Positions 9,046 to 16,409 of a stretch of DNA of 64,000 nt are shown piece by piece. Source of the stretch: Bacteroidales bacterium. GTDB lineage: Bacteria; Bacteroidota; Bacteroidia; Bacteroidales; WCHB1-69. Both the position numbers and the translations under genes were made by a program. Position 1 is the stretch's first letter. Every line of letters starts with the position of its first letter. The notes under the pieces are model-generated. The model saw nothing but the letters and a program-made list of their open reading frames with translations. It did not search any database and was not told the origin of the DNA. Location of the stretch: positions 124,001 through 188,000 of the forward strand of contig JAFYNM010000003.1 in the NCBI GenBank assembly GCA_017549765.1, in the 5' to 3' direction.

Positions 9046-9386
9046 AATACGCTGTCATCTGCATGATTCTGATGTTCCTGACCACCTACCTGATCCGAGT
9101 CATCCCCATCGGGTTCGTCCGCAGGAAAATGGAAAACGAATGGATACAGGACTTTTTGTTCTACATCCCCTATTGCGTGCTGGCTGCCATGACCTTCCCT
9201 TACGTCTTCTACTCCACCTCTCCCACCGGCACCGAGCCGCACATCACCCTCTCGGCCGTATTGGCCACGATCGTAGCCTTGCTGCTGGCCTGGCGCAACA
9301 AAGGCCTCCTGCGTGTTGCCATCGTGGCTGTGCTCGTGGCTATTCTGGTGGAACTATCCCTGACCTACCTGCCCTTCTTCTCGTAA
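9042..9386 (+). CDS. azlD: AzlD-family branched-chain amino acid transport protein
   Basis: A 114-residue membrane protein with four hydrophobic segments and the family motif TTYLIRVIPIGFVRRK near residue 9; small partner of AzlC. The frame is open further upstream, but ATG 9042 is chosen because it overlaps the azlC stop and is preceded by a strong Shine-Dalgarno sequence, AGGAGGT at 9031-9037. Such a strong anti-SD match is rare in Bacteroidota. Confidence 0.88.
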   Translation: MKYAVICMILMFLTTYLIRVIPIGFVRRKMENEWIQDFLFYIPYCVLAAMTFPYVFYSTSPTGTEPHITLSAVLATIVALLLAWRNKGLLRVAIVAVLVAILVELSLTYLPFFS

Positions 9387-9457
9387 GCCAAATCGCACCT
9401 CGCTGATTTTCGGCCCAATAATCATAAAAAAGATATCCCTGCTTTTGAATATTTTCA

Positions 9458-9466
9458 TATCTTTGC
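9458..9466 (+). promoter_or_regulatory. -7 promoter element for the C10 protease gene
   Basis: TATCTTTGC, perfect TAnnTTTGC match, 23 nt before ATG 9490. It supports the shorter start over the frame's upstream methionine at 9445. Confidence 0.6.
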
Positions 9467-9489
9467 CGCCTTTAACATATATCGTAACA

Positions 9490-11598
9490 ATGCATAAAAT
9501 TAAATCCCTTTTGACAGCTCTGTCGCTGCTTTTGTTCTTTGTCCCGTTGGTGGAATCTTCCGCTAATCCCATCCCTAAAGACAAGCTTATCGATTTAGGA
9601 CAAGAGGCTTTCCGACAGAAACTCTGCGCCATCCAGGACCAGCCCACCCTTCCTGCGGTAAAGTCGTATTTCTTCATTGAAGAGAATGACGAGACCTATA
9701 TGGCGGTGCTGAATTTCGGCCAAGGTTTCATCATCATGGCTGCCGACGACGCTTCCATACCAGTACTGGCTTACTCCTTTGAGGGCAACTTCGAACTGGA
9801 AACTGCCGCTCCAGGCGCCAAGATGTTTTTGGAGCAATATCAAAAGGAAATTGCCGCCATCCGGAATCTGGGACTTCAACCTGCCGCTGACGTGCAAAGT
9901 GCATGGCAGGAACTGCAAAACCATCAAGCCAAAGGTATCTTGGAAGTGGTGGTCTCCCCCTTGCTCACATCCACCTGGAACCAGACAAAATTCTACAATC
10001 AATATTCTCCGCAAGACGCAGATTCTCCTCAAGGTTATGACGGCCGCACGCCTAACGGATGCGTGGCAGTTGCCATGGCACAAATCATGTACTACTACCG
10101 TTTCCCGGAACAGGGTACTGGCCAACACACCAACTATACTGACTATGGCAACTTCACTGTCAACTTCGGCGAAGAGACCTACAACTATGAAGTGATGGAA
10201 GATGCTTTATCCGGATATAACAACGAAGTCGCCAAATTGATTTTCGATTGTGCGACCTCTGTGGATATGATGTATGCTCCCGACGGTTCCGGAGCCTATT
10301 CCGAAAATGTTCCCAATGCACTCACCACCTACTTCTTCTACTCTCCTGATGCCCAACGATCCAGCAAATGGGGAACGAACAACTCTCAGTGGCGCAACTA
10401 TCTGAAGACTGACTTGAACGAGAACCATCCGCTGTACTACTCCGGCTACTCCGATGACGGCGGGCACGCCTTCGTTTGCGACGGATATAACAGCGACAAC
10501 CATTTCCACTTCAATTTCGGCTGGGGTGGTTCCTCCAACGGATTCTACGCCCTGAGCAACTCCGACACCTATTCCAATGCCGTGGGCGGCTTCAGCAGCG
10601 GACAAAGTTGCATCCGACATATCTACCCCAACAGCCCCGACTACCCCTTCTTCTGCTCGGGAAAGACCGTCACCAGCAAGTCCGGCACTCTGGAAGATGG
10701 CAGCCAACATCTGAACTATCTGGACAACCAGTCTTGCACGTACATCCTCACTGCAGACGATTCGTACATGACCACTATTTATATAGACCGTTTTTTCACT
10801 CAACTAGGCCATGACTCCTTAAGTTTCTGGGACGGCCATCCTTCCCAAGGACAATTGCTGCAAACACTCTCTGGACATATCTCCAACAATCCTTCCTTTA
10901 ACTTCTACACAGACAGTCTATACATCACTTTTATCACTGACGACTCCATCACAGACGCCGGATGGCATCTGTCCTTCTACACCTATCGCGACGTACCCAA
11001 TTGCACCACAAGCATCTTTCATGAAGCTTCTGGAACCATCACCGATGGCAGTGGTAATGCCCAATATCGCGATAATGCCAACTGCTATTGGAGCATTCGC
11101 GTTCACGATGCAGAATTTATTGACATCACCTTTGACGACTTTGATGTCAGCCCTGAGGATCATCTCTATTTCTACGATCTACACAACGGAAACAATTTGT
11201 TGGCTGACTTTACCGGGAGCACCATCCCCGATCCCGTCACGTACTTCACCAAGAGTCTAAGGATTGTCTTCTGTTCAGACAACTATCTTCATGGCGATGG
11301 TTTCACCTTCCACTGGAATGCTTTTGTGCCGGAAGGCTTACTAGATTACGAAGACTCCCACAACTTAACACTCCTCCCCAACCCAGCCCAAAACTATGTC
11401 ACGGTAAACACCTCCAAGCTTTCAGAACCGAGCACCATCACCATTTTCGACCTCTCGGGAAAAGCAGTCTTGACTGCCAATGCAGCACTGGATGGGAACA
11501 CCATTCTTGACATCAGCAGGCTGAACAGCGGCGTGTACATGGTCCGCCTCCAAGGACAGTATAGCCAGGAGACTCAAAAATTAATTATCACCCGTTAA
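9490..11598 (+). CDS. C10-family cysteine protease (streptopain-like) with CUB-like modules and type IX secretion signal
   Basis: A 702-residue exported protease. Signal peptide at 1-25, then a propeptide of the Spi_C10 type. The catalytic Cys is C191 in TPNGCVAVAMAQ and the His is H326 in DGGHAFVCDGY, followed by HFNFGWGGSSNGFYAL, as in SpeB and interpain/periodontain. Two CUB-like beta domains follow (starting near residues 385 and 510, each with paired cysteines). The last 75 residues are a type-A T9SS sorting domain beginning LLPNPAQNYVTV and ending KLIITR, so the protein should be exported and anchored on the cell surface or released. ATG 9490 is chosen because the promoter at 9458-9466 would lie inside the longer frame. 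Confidence 0.92.
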   Translation: MHKIKSLLTALSLLLFFVPLVESSANPIPKDKLIDLGQEAFRQKLCAIQDQPTLPAVKSYFFIEENDETYMAVLNFGQGFIIMAADDASIPVLAYSFEGNFELETAAPGAKMFLEQYQKEIAAIRNLGLQPAADVQSAWQELQNHQAKGILEVVVSPLLTSTWNQTKFYNQYSPQDADSPQGYDGRTPNGCVAVAMAQIMYYYRFPEQGTGQHTNYTDYGNFTVNFGEETYNYEVMEDALSGYNNEVAKLIFDCATSVDMMYAPDGSGAYSENVPNALTTYFFYSPDAQRSSKWGTNNSQWRNYLKTDLNENHPLYYSGYSDDGGHAFVCDGYNSDNHFHFNFGWGGSSNGFYALSNSDTYSNAVGGFSSGQSCIRHIYPNSPDYPFFCSGKTVTSKSGTLEDGSQHLNYLDNQSCTYILTADDSYMTTIYIDRFFTQLGHDSLSFWDGHPSQGQLLQTLSGHISNNPSFNFYTDSLYITFITDDSITDAGWHLSFYTYRDVPNCTTSIFHEASGTITDGSGNAQYRDNANCYWSIRVHDAEFIDITFDDFDVSPEDHLYFYDLHNGNNLLADFTGSTIPDPVTYFTKSLRIVFCSDNYLHGDGFTFHWNAFVPEGLLDYEDSHNLTLLPNPAQNYVTVNTSKLSEPSTITIFDLSGKAVLTANAALDGNTILDISRLNSGVYMVRLQGQYSQETQKLIITR

Positions 11599-11661
11599 AC
11601 TTTGACGGGTCTTAGGGAGTCTTACGTTTCGTATTGTTTCACAATCAAAAATACTATCGCT

Positions 11662-12768
11662 ATGAAAAAGTTAATTGCAATGTTGTGCGTACTCTGCATG
11701 GTAGGTTTGGCCACGACAGAGGTCATGGGTCAGAATCCCGCCGCACGGCAAACTACTTCTTCCAGTAGTCGGACTCAAACCACATCCAGCGCGTCGAGCC
11801 AGGCTGCGCGTCAGGTGAAGAAAGGCGATGTACAGCTGAATAAAGCCAACAGCAGCTATCAAAGAGCTCAGACTATTTCCAGAACCCCTAATACTACGAC
11901 GGCAAGACCAACCACGGTTCCGGCCAACAACTCCTCCAGAACTACTACGACGACGACCAGACCCGCCACTTCTTCTTCTGCAAGACCTGCCTCCTCTACC
12001 ACGGCAAGACCTGCTTCCTCCACGACTGCCAGACCTGCCACGACGACCAAACCGGTAACCTCCAGTTCTTCCAACACTACGACCAAGCCGGTATCTACGA
12101 GCACTTCTTCCAACACGAACACTTCTCGTGTCACCACGGGCACACCGGCCGCCAACGCGACTTCTGCCAGAGAGAGCAACTCCACCGCTCACACCAGCAA
12201 CCCCAGAGGTTCCAGCAACAGCAACGGCAACACTCCCGAGCCTCCCAGAGGCTACAACGAGCAAGGTCATCCGCAGCCGCAACCCGCTCCCGCTCCCAAC
12301 CATCACTCCAACGGCCCGAAACCGCATCCCTACATGCACCCGAACTACCACAACTTTGGCCACTACATGAACATCCCTCCGCGCATTCGTCCTGTTTACT
12401 ATCACGGTGTTCCTTACTACTTCTACAACAGCATCTTCTGCCGCTACATCAATGGCCGCTACATCATCTGCCGCCCGCCTATCGGAGCCGTGATCGCCTA
12501 CAGCATCTTCAACACCTGGAGACCCGTGATCATAGTCTATAACAACGTGAACTACTACTACGACGATGGAACCTTCTACAGACGCCACGCTAACAAAATC
12601 GACTACGAAGTTGTAGCACCTCCCATCGGAGCCCGCGTGGCAGAACTCCCCAGCACTTACGAGGAAATCGTCCTGGACGGCAACCTCTACTACAAAGTGG
12701 ATAACGTTTATTACAAGGAAGTTGTCGTAAGTGGATACCTCTGGTACGAAGTGGTCTTCGTCTCATAA
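11662..12768 (+). CDS. Exported Ser/Thr-rich protein with C-terminal DUF6515 domain
   Basis: A 368-residue protein with signal peptide (MKKLIAMLCVLCMVGLATTEVMGQ). Residues 25-190 are low-complexity Ser/Thr/Ala/Pro/Arg with an imperfect repeat of the kind ARPASSTT around 110-135. A His/Pro/Asn-rich stretch follows. The last 120 residues are Tyr-rich and match DUF6515 (VVAPPIGARVAELPSTYEE, then NLYYKVDNVYYKEV). The Ser/Thr-rich region could carry O-glycans, as in other exported Bacteroidota proteins, but that is an inference. Function is unknown. I chose ATG 11662 for the signal peptide; the longer frame would add 20 residues before it. Confidence 0.8.
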   Translation: MKKLIAMLCVLCMVGLATTEVMGQNPAARQTTSSSSRTQTTSSASSQAARQVKKGDVQLNKANSSYQRAQTISRTPNTTTARPTTVPANNSSRTTTTTTRPATSSSARPASSTTARPASSTTARPATTTKPVTSSSSNTTTKPVSTSTSSNTNTSRVTTGTPAANATSARESNSTAHTSNPRGSSNSNGNTPEPPRGYNEQGHPQPQPAPAPNHHSNGPKPHPYMHPNYHNFGHYMNIPPRIRPVYYHGVPYYFYNSIFCRYINGRYIICRPPIGAVIAYSIFNTWRPVIIVYNNVNYYYDDGTFYRRHANKIDYEVVAPPIGARVAELPSTYEEIVLDGNLYYKVDNVYYKEVVVSGYLWYEVVFVS

Positions 12769-12794
12769 AGAAAAAAAATAAAAAAAATAACGCC

Positions 12795-12837
12795 AAGGTG
12801 CGCAGGAATACAAAAAAAGTGTATTTTTGCGCACCTT
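12795..12837 (+). terminator. Long hairpin 3' of the DUF6515 gene, overlapping the tRNA-Gln promoter
   Basis: The arms 12795-12811 and 12821-12837 pair over 17 bp with only two G-T pairs (AAGGTGCGCA opposite TGCGCACCTT, then AATAC opposite GTATT), with a 9-nt loop. A TTTT run begins at the end of the 3' arm. It is likely a terminator for the upstream gene. The 3' arm contains the -7 element of the tRNA-Gln promoter. Confidence 0.6.
12822..12830 (+). promoter_or_regulatory. -7 promoter element for tRNA-Gln
   Basis: TATTTTTGC, 15 nt before the mature tRNA 5' end; it lies inside the 3' arm of the 12795-12837 hairpin. Confidence 0.6.
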
Positions 12838-12845
12838 TTCACGCT

Positions 12846-12916
12846 TGCCCTGTTGTGTAATGGTAGCACCGCAGATTCTGGTTCTGTTTGTATGGGTTCG
12901 AATCCTATCGGGGCAA
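12846..12916 (+). tRNA. tRNA-Gln (anticodon CTG)
   Basis: Full cloverleaf of 71 nt. The acceptor stem TGCCCTG pairs with CGGGGCA (one T-G pair). The anticodon stem GCAGA/TCTGT encloses loop TTCTGGT, giving anticodon CTG. The T loop is TTCGAAT. No CCA is encoded after the discriminator A. Confidence 0.93.
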
Positions 12917-12928
12917 CTGACATAATGG

Positions 12929-12966
12929 AAGATGACGCATCACAAGTGCGTCATCTTTCGTTTTTT
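12929..12966 (+). terminator. Rho-independent terminator after tRNA-Gln
   Basis: Stem GATGACGCA / TGCGTCATC (9 bp, extendable to 11 with flanking A-T pairs), 7-nt loop, then a T-rich tract TTTCGTTTTTT. Confidence 0.85.
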
Positions 12967-13001
12967 AGCTTCCATACCAACCACCCTATGACAATATTTA
13001 T

Positions 13002-13010
13002 TATCTTTGC
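13002..13010 (+). promoter_or_regulatory. -7 promoter element for the fucosidase gene
   Basis: TATCTTTGC, 29 nt before ATG 13040; supports that start rather than the frame's first methionine at 13007. Confidence 0.6.
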
Positions 13011-13039
13011 CGATTGTCAGTTTTAGCGTAATAGACACT

Positions 13040-14461
13040 ATGAAAAAGTATATACTCTTCGCAGCGACAATATGGCTGCTTGCGGCGTGCCATGCTCCGG
13101 CACCTGCCCCTTATGGTCCTGTGCCAACGCCCCAACAACTGGCTTGGCAGCGGATGGAGATGAATATGTTCGTGCACTTCGGTCCTAACACCTTCACAGG
13201 TCTGGAATGGGGAACCGGCGAAGAGCCCGAGGACATCTTCAACCCTACTGATCTAAACTGTATGCAGTGGGTGGAAACCGCCGAAAAGGCTGGTTTCAAA
13301 GGCATCATCCTCACCGCCAAACATCACGATGGCTTCTGTCTGTGGCCGAATCCTGCAAGCCAGCATACCGTTAGGGAATGTTCGTGGCGCAACGGCCAAG
13401 GCGATGTCTTGAAAGAGCTGTCCGATGCCTGCGCCGAAAGAGGACTGAAATTCGGCATCTACATCTCCCCCTGGGACCGGCACGATCCTCATTACGGTAC
13501 CTCCGCCTACAACAATGTCTTCTTACAAACATTAGAGAGTGCGCTTACCGGCTATGGCCCCATCTTCGAGCAATGGTTCGACGGGGCCTGCGGCGAAGGA
13601 CCCAACGGCAAAAAACAGGAATACAACTGGCCTGCTTTTTTCAGCAAGGTCACACAGCTGCAACCCGATGCCATCATGTTCAGCAACATCGGGCCTGGAT
13701 GCCGCTGGGTAGGCAATGAAGAGGGACACGCCGGGGAGACTTGCTGGTCTATGATGACCATCGACGGATACTCCCCATCTCATTCGCCGGAAATTGAAAT
13801 CCTCAACACTGGAGAACAAAATGGACATAGCTGGGTGCCGGCCGAAACCGACATCTCTCTGCACAACGGTTGGTTTTATCGAGAAGGTGAGGAACCAAAA
13901 AGTTTGGGACAGCTCCTCGACATCTATTACAACAGCGTGGGACGTAACTCTTTACTGCTACTTAACGTACCACCCGACACTCGCGGCCATATTGCTTACA
14001 AGGATTCGCTACGACTCATGGAATTCCGGAACGCCCTCGACAGCATATTCGCTCACAACCTCGCCCACAAGGGTACCATTCAGGCAGACCACACACGCGG
14101 ATTTGGCCAAAAGTTTGCGGCTGGAAATATGCTACGCAATACCTACCACAGCTACTGGGCTCCCAGAGATCAAGACACCACGGCCGTAATCACCATATCT
14201 TTCCCAGAAAAACAATGCTTTAACCGTATCGTCCTGCAAGAATACATCCCACTCGGGCAACGCATCCGTGATTTTGATGTGGACATAAAAGACAATGACG
14301 GGACTTGGCAAACCATTGCCCACGGCACCACAATAGGCTATAAAAGGATTCTCTGCACAAAGGAAATAACGACAGAGCAAGTACGTATTAGGATCAACAA
14401 GTCAATGGCGTGCCCTGTGCTGAACGGCATCGGATTGTTCCTGGATGATATAGAGAGATAG
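13040..14461 (+). CDS. GH29 alpha-L-fucosidase, lipoprotein
   Basis: A 473-residue lipoprotein glycosidase that removes terminal alpha-L-fucose. The lipobox LAAC places the lipidated Cys at residue 17. The TIM barrel shows GFKGIILTAKHHDGFCLWP near residue 88, the GH29 signature region, and WFDGACG with the probable nucleophile D181. From about residue 360 a beta-sandwich of F5/8-type C (CBM32-like) character follows, with YWAPRDQDTTAVITI. There is no loose SusCD pair or other glycosidase beside it, so it is not part of a visible polysaccharide utilisation locus. Confidence 0.9.
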   Translation: MKKYILFAATIWLLAACHAPAPAPYGPVPTPQQLAWQRMEMNMFVHFGPNTFTGLEWGTGEEPEDIFNPTDLNCMQWVETAEKAGFKGIILTAKHHDGFCLWPNPASQHTVRECSWRNGQGDVLKELSDACAERGLKFGIYISPWDRHDPHYGTSAYNNVFLQTLESALTGYGPIFEQWFDGACGEGPNGKKQEYNWPAFFSKVTQLQPDAIMFSNIGPGCRWVGNEEGHAGETCWSMMTIDGYSPSHSPEIEILNTGEQNGHSWVPAETDISLHNGWFYREGEEPKSLGQLLDIYYNSVGRNSLLLLNVPPDTRGHIAYKDSLRLMEFRNALDSIFAHNLAHKGTIQADHTRGFGQKFAAGNMLRNTYHSYWAPRDQDTTAVITISFPEKQCFNRIVLQEYIPLGQRIRDFDVDIKDNDGTWQTIAHGTTIGYKRILCTKEITTEQVRIRINKSMACPVLNGIGLFLDDIER

Positions 14462-14470
14462 GCATTCCTA

Positions 14471-14500
14471 ACACAGATTTACACAGATTTACACAGATTG
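14471..14500. repeat. Short tandem repeat, about 10 bp x 3
   Basis: Three consecutive copies of ACACAGATTT (the last ends in G), followed by a partial CACAG. It sits between the fucosidase gene and the first YitT gene. The unit resembles short intergenic repeats I know from other Bacteroidales genomes; no function is evident. Confidence 0.7.
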
Positions 14501-14580
14501 CACAGCGTTTGTTCCATATAGCCAAAAGAAAACGTGCACACACTATGATAGGCAAGGACATGTTTGGCGGAGAAATTTCG

Positions 14581-14589
14581 TACTTTTGC
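14581..14589 (+). promoter_or_regulatory. -7 promoter element for the first YitT gene
   Basis: TACTTTTGC, 22 nt before ATG 14612. Confidence 0.6.
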
Positions 14590-14611
14590 GCCCTCAAATG
14601 CTCATCATAAT

Positions 14612-15559
14612 ATGAAACAGAAAAACTCAGCTAAGGAATTGATCCTAGCCTATTTAATGCTAATCATTGGCAGTTTTCTCTTTGCCGTTGGCGACGTGAT
14701 GTTCGTAAACCCGTACCTTCTTGCTCCTGGTGGCACCTATGGTCTTTCCAACGTTCTGAACACCGTATGGCCTTGGAAGATCAGTTATTACGCCATCTGC
14801 ATGGACATTCCTTTGTTGTTGATTGGCACTTGGATATTGGGGCCAAAATTCGGCTTCAAGACCATTCTTTCAACCATCCTGATTTTTGCCTTCACTTGGA
14901 TCATCGAGACTTTCTGGGGATACAACCCCGTCATTCATGAAGGCATCGTCTCCGCCTCCGAGCACCTGCCCAACATGGTGCAGATCCCGCATAGCGAGAT
15001 GTTCTTCATGCCGGATTATTTTCTCAACACCGTAGTGGCAGGCCTCATCTATGGTATCGCTATCGGCTTGATATTCAAGTCTGGCGCCACCTCCGGAGGC
15101 AGCGACATCATCTCCATGATCATCCATAAATACACTAAGATTTCCTTGGGCACGTTGGTCATGGTGGTGGACTCCATCATCACACTTACCACACTCATAG
15201 CTTTCAAGCAGATTCGTCTTCCCATCTATTCCATCATCTTGATATTCATTGAAGGAAAGATCATAGACCTTATCGTTGAGGGCGTGAAATCCTACAAGAC
15301 AGCCTTCATTGTCACTGACGAGGTGGACAAAATGCGCGAATATATCATTCATGAGATAAAACGGGGCGGCACTTTGTTTGTGGGAAAAGGTCTGTATGCC
15401 GGTGCCGAGCGCAACATGATCTACGTTTCGCTTGACCGTGCCGATTTGATCAAATTAAAAGACAACCTCCATCGCATCGACCCCACCGCTTTTGTCAACC
15501 TGATTGACAGTGCAGAGATCATGGGAAAGGGTTTCAAAGCATTGCCCACCGAAGAGTAG
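14612..15559 (+). CDS. YitT family membrane protein (DUF161 + DUF2179), copy 1
   Basis: A 315-residue protein: five or six membrane segments (DUF161, about residues 10-225) and a soluble C-terminal DUF2179 domain (RGGTLFVGKGLYAG near 250). Family blocks APGGTYGLSNV and ATSGGSDIIS are present. Transported substrate and role are unknown for Bacteroidota members. This copy carries an extra segment of about 30 residues (around SASEHLPNMVQIP) before the DUF161 second half, not seen in copy 2. Two more paralogues lie at 19449 and 46953. The promoter at 14581 excludes the upstream start at 14564. Confidence 0.85.
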   Translation: MKQKNSAKELILAYLMLIIGSFLFAVGDVMFVNPYLLAPGGTYGLSNVLNTVWPWKISYYAICMDIPLLLIGTWILGPKFGFKTILSTILIFAFTWIIETFWGYNPVIHEGIVSASEHLPNMVQIPHSEMFFMPDYFLNTVVAGLIYGIAIGLIFKSGATSGGSDIISMIIHKYTKISLGTLVMVVDSIITLTTLIAFKQIRLPIYSIILIFIEGKIIDLIVEGVKSYKTAFIVTDEVDKMREYIIHEIKRGGTLFVGKGLYAGAERNMIYVSLDRADLIKLKDNLHRIDPTAFVNLIDSAEIMGKGFKALPTEE

Positions 15560-15567
15560 TCTGATTT

Positions 15568-16248
15568 TCACAGCAGATAGCGCCACACTCCGACAAACTG
15601 TATCAACACCCCGAGTAATACGAAGATGTGAAACACAGCGTGTCGGTAGGGTTTCTTTTTTCCGATCAAGTATAGCACTGCGCCTATCGTATAAGCTACA
15701 CCACCGCCTAAAATCCACATAAAGCCGGGTAGCGTCATGGCTTGTATGGCAGGCTTGAGGCTAATGATGACGCACCAGCCCATCCCCAGATAACAGGCCA
15801 TCGAGAATTTGGCGTACTTCTGCAAATCTATCGCGTTGAGCGTGACGCCGACGATGGCCAGCACCCATTCGACAGCCAGGATAGACCAAGCCATAACGGG
15901 ATTTAGCAGACGAATGCCCAACAATGTGATCGGCGTATAGGTGCCGGCTATGGTGAAGAAAATGACGCAGTGATCCACCACACGCATCACCTGTTTAGGC
16001 ATCCCTTTGGGAAGACCATGGTAAATGCTGGAGACCACCAACATCAACAATACCGACAACACATATACGACGCTACTCGTCATGGCATAGGGTTGTGGAT
16101 GGCGCAGACAGGCAACGACCACGACTGCCAACATCGCCAAGGCACATAGCACACCGAAGAGATGACTGAACATGTTCATCCGCTCTTCCTTATAGGAATA
16201 GTTCGGTAATGGCCGTTGTGACAAAGGTGTACGTTTTTGACGTGTCAT
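15568..16248 (-). CDS. Hemolysin III / PAQR family membrane protein
   Basis: A 226-residue protein with seven hydrophobic segments. The PAQR metal-site motifs are visible: SSIYHG near residue 77, DHCVIFFTIAGTYTP near 95 and HAVFH near 205. Despite the family name, the normal role of bacterial members is probably not haemolysis but may be lipid-related hydrolysis; this is not settled. The start ATG 16248 is chosen because the -7 element 16269-16277 lies just upstream, inside the longer open frame. It converges with the YitT gene, 8 nt apart. Confidence 0.85.
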   Translation of the reverse strand: MTRQKRTPLSQRPLPNYSYKEERMNMFSHLFGVLCALAMLAVVVVACLRHPQPYAMTSSVVYVLSVLLMLVVSSIYHGLPKGMPKQVMRVVDHCVIFFTIAGTYTPITLLGIRLLNPVMAWSILAVEWVLAIVGVTLNAIDLQKYAKFSMACYLGMGWCVIISLKPAIQAMTLPGFMWILGGGVAYTIGAVLYLIGKKKPYRHAVFHIFVLLGVLIQFVGVWRYLL

Positions 16249-16268
16249 GTGCAGGTATTTTTGAGCTG

Positions 16269-16277
16269 GCAAAAATA
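16269..16277 (-). promoter_or_regulatory. -7 promoter element for the hemolysin-III homologue
   Basis: TATTTTTGC on the minus strand, 20 nt before ATG 16248. Confidence 0.6.
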
Positions 16278-16341
16278 CTAAATAATTTGGTCTCGGATAG
16301 ACTCTGAATAAAGAGGAGCCCGGATGTATTTGAAATTTATG

Positions 16342-16350
16342 TACATTTGC
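16342..16350 (+). promoter_or_regulatory. -7 promoter element for the MBOAT operon
   Basis: TACATTTGC; leaves a leader of about 50 nt before ATG 16410. Confidence 0.55.
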
Positions 16351-16409
16351 CAAAATTTATGAAAGGGCTTTTAACAACCCTGACAGGATGAAGAAACGAT
16401 CATTCAGCA

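Noticed and set aside
11590..11610. ACCCGT/ACGGGT hairpin after the C10 protease gene as a terminator
   Set aside because: Only 6 bp with a 9-nt loop and no T-run after it; too weak to call.
11930..12070. Repeated DNA units that could suggest a CRISPR array
   Set aside because: The repeats are imperfect, in frame, and encode a Ser/Thr/Arg/Pro-rich protein segment; no spacers of constant length and no cas genes.
11671..12588. 305-codon Gly/Arg/Ser-rich frame antisense to the DUF6515 gene
   Set aside because: Low-complexity mirror of the Ser/Thr-rich coding repeat; no start context or homology.
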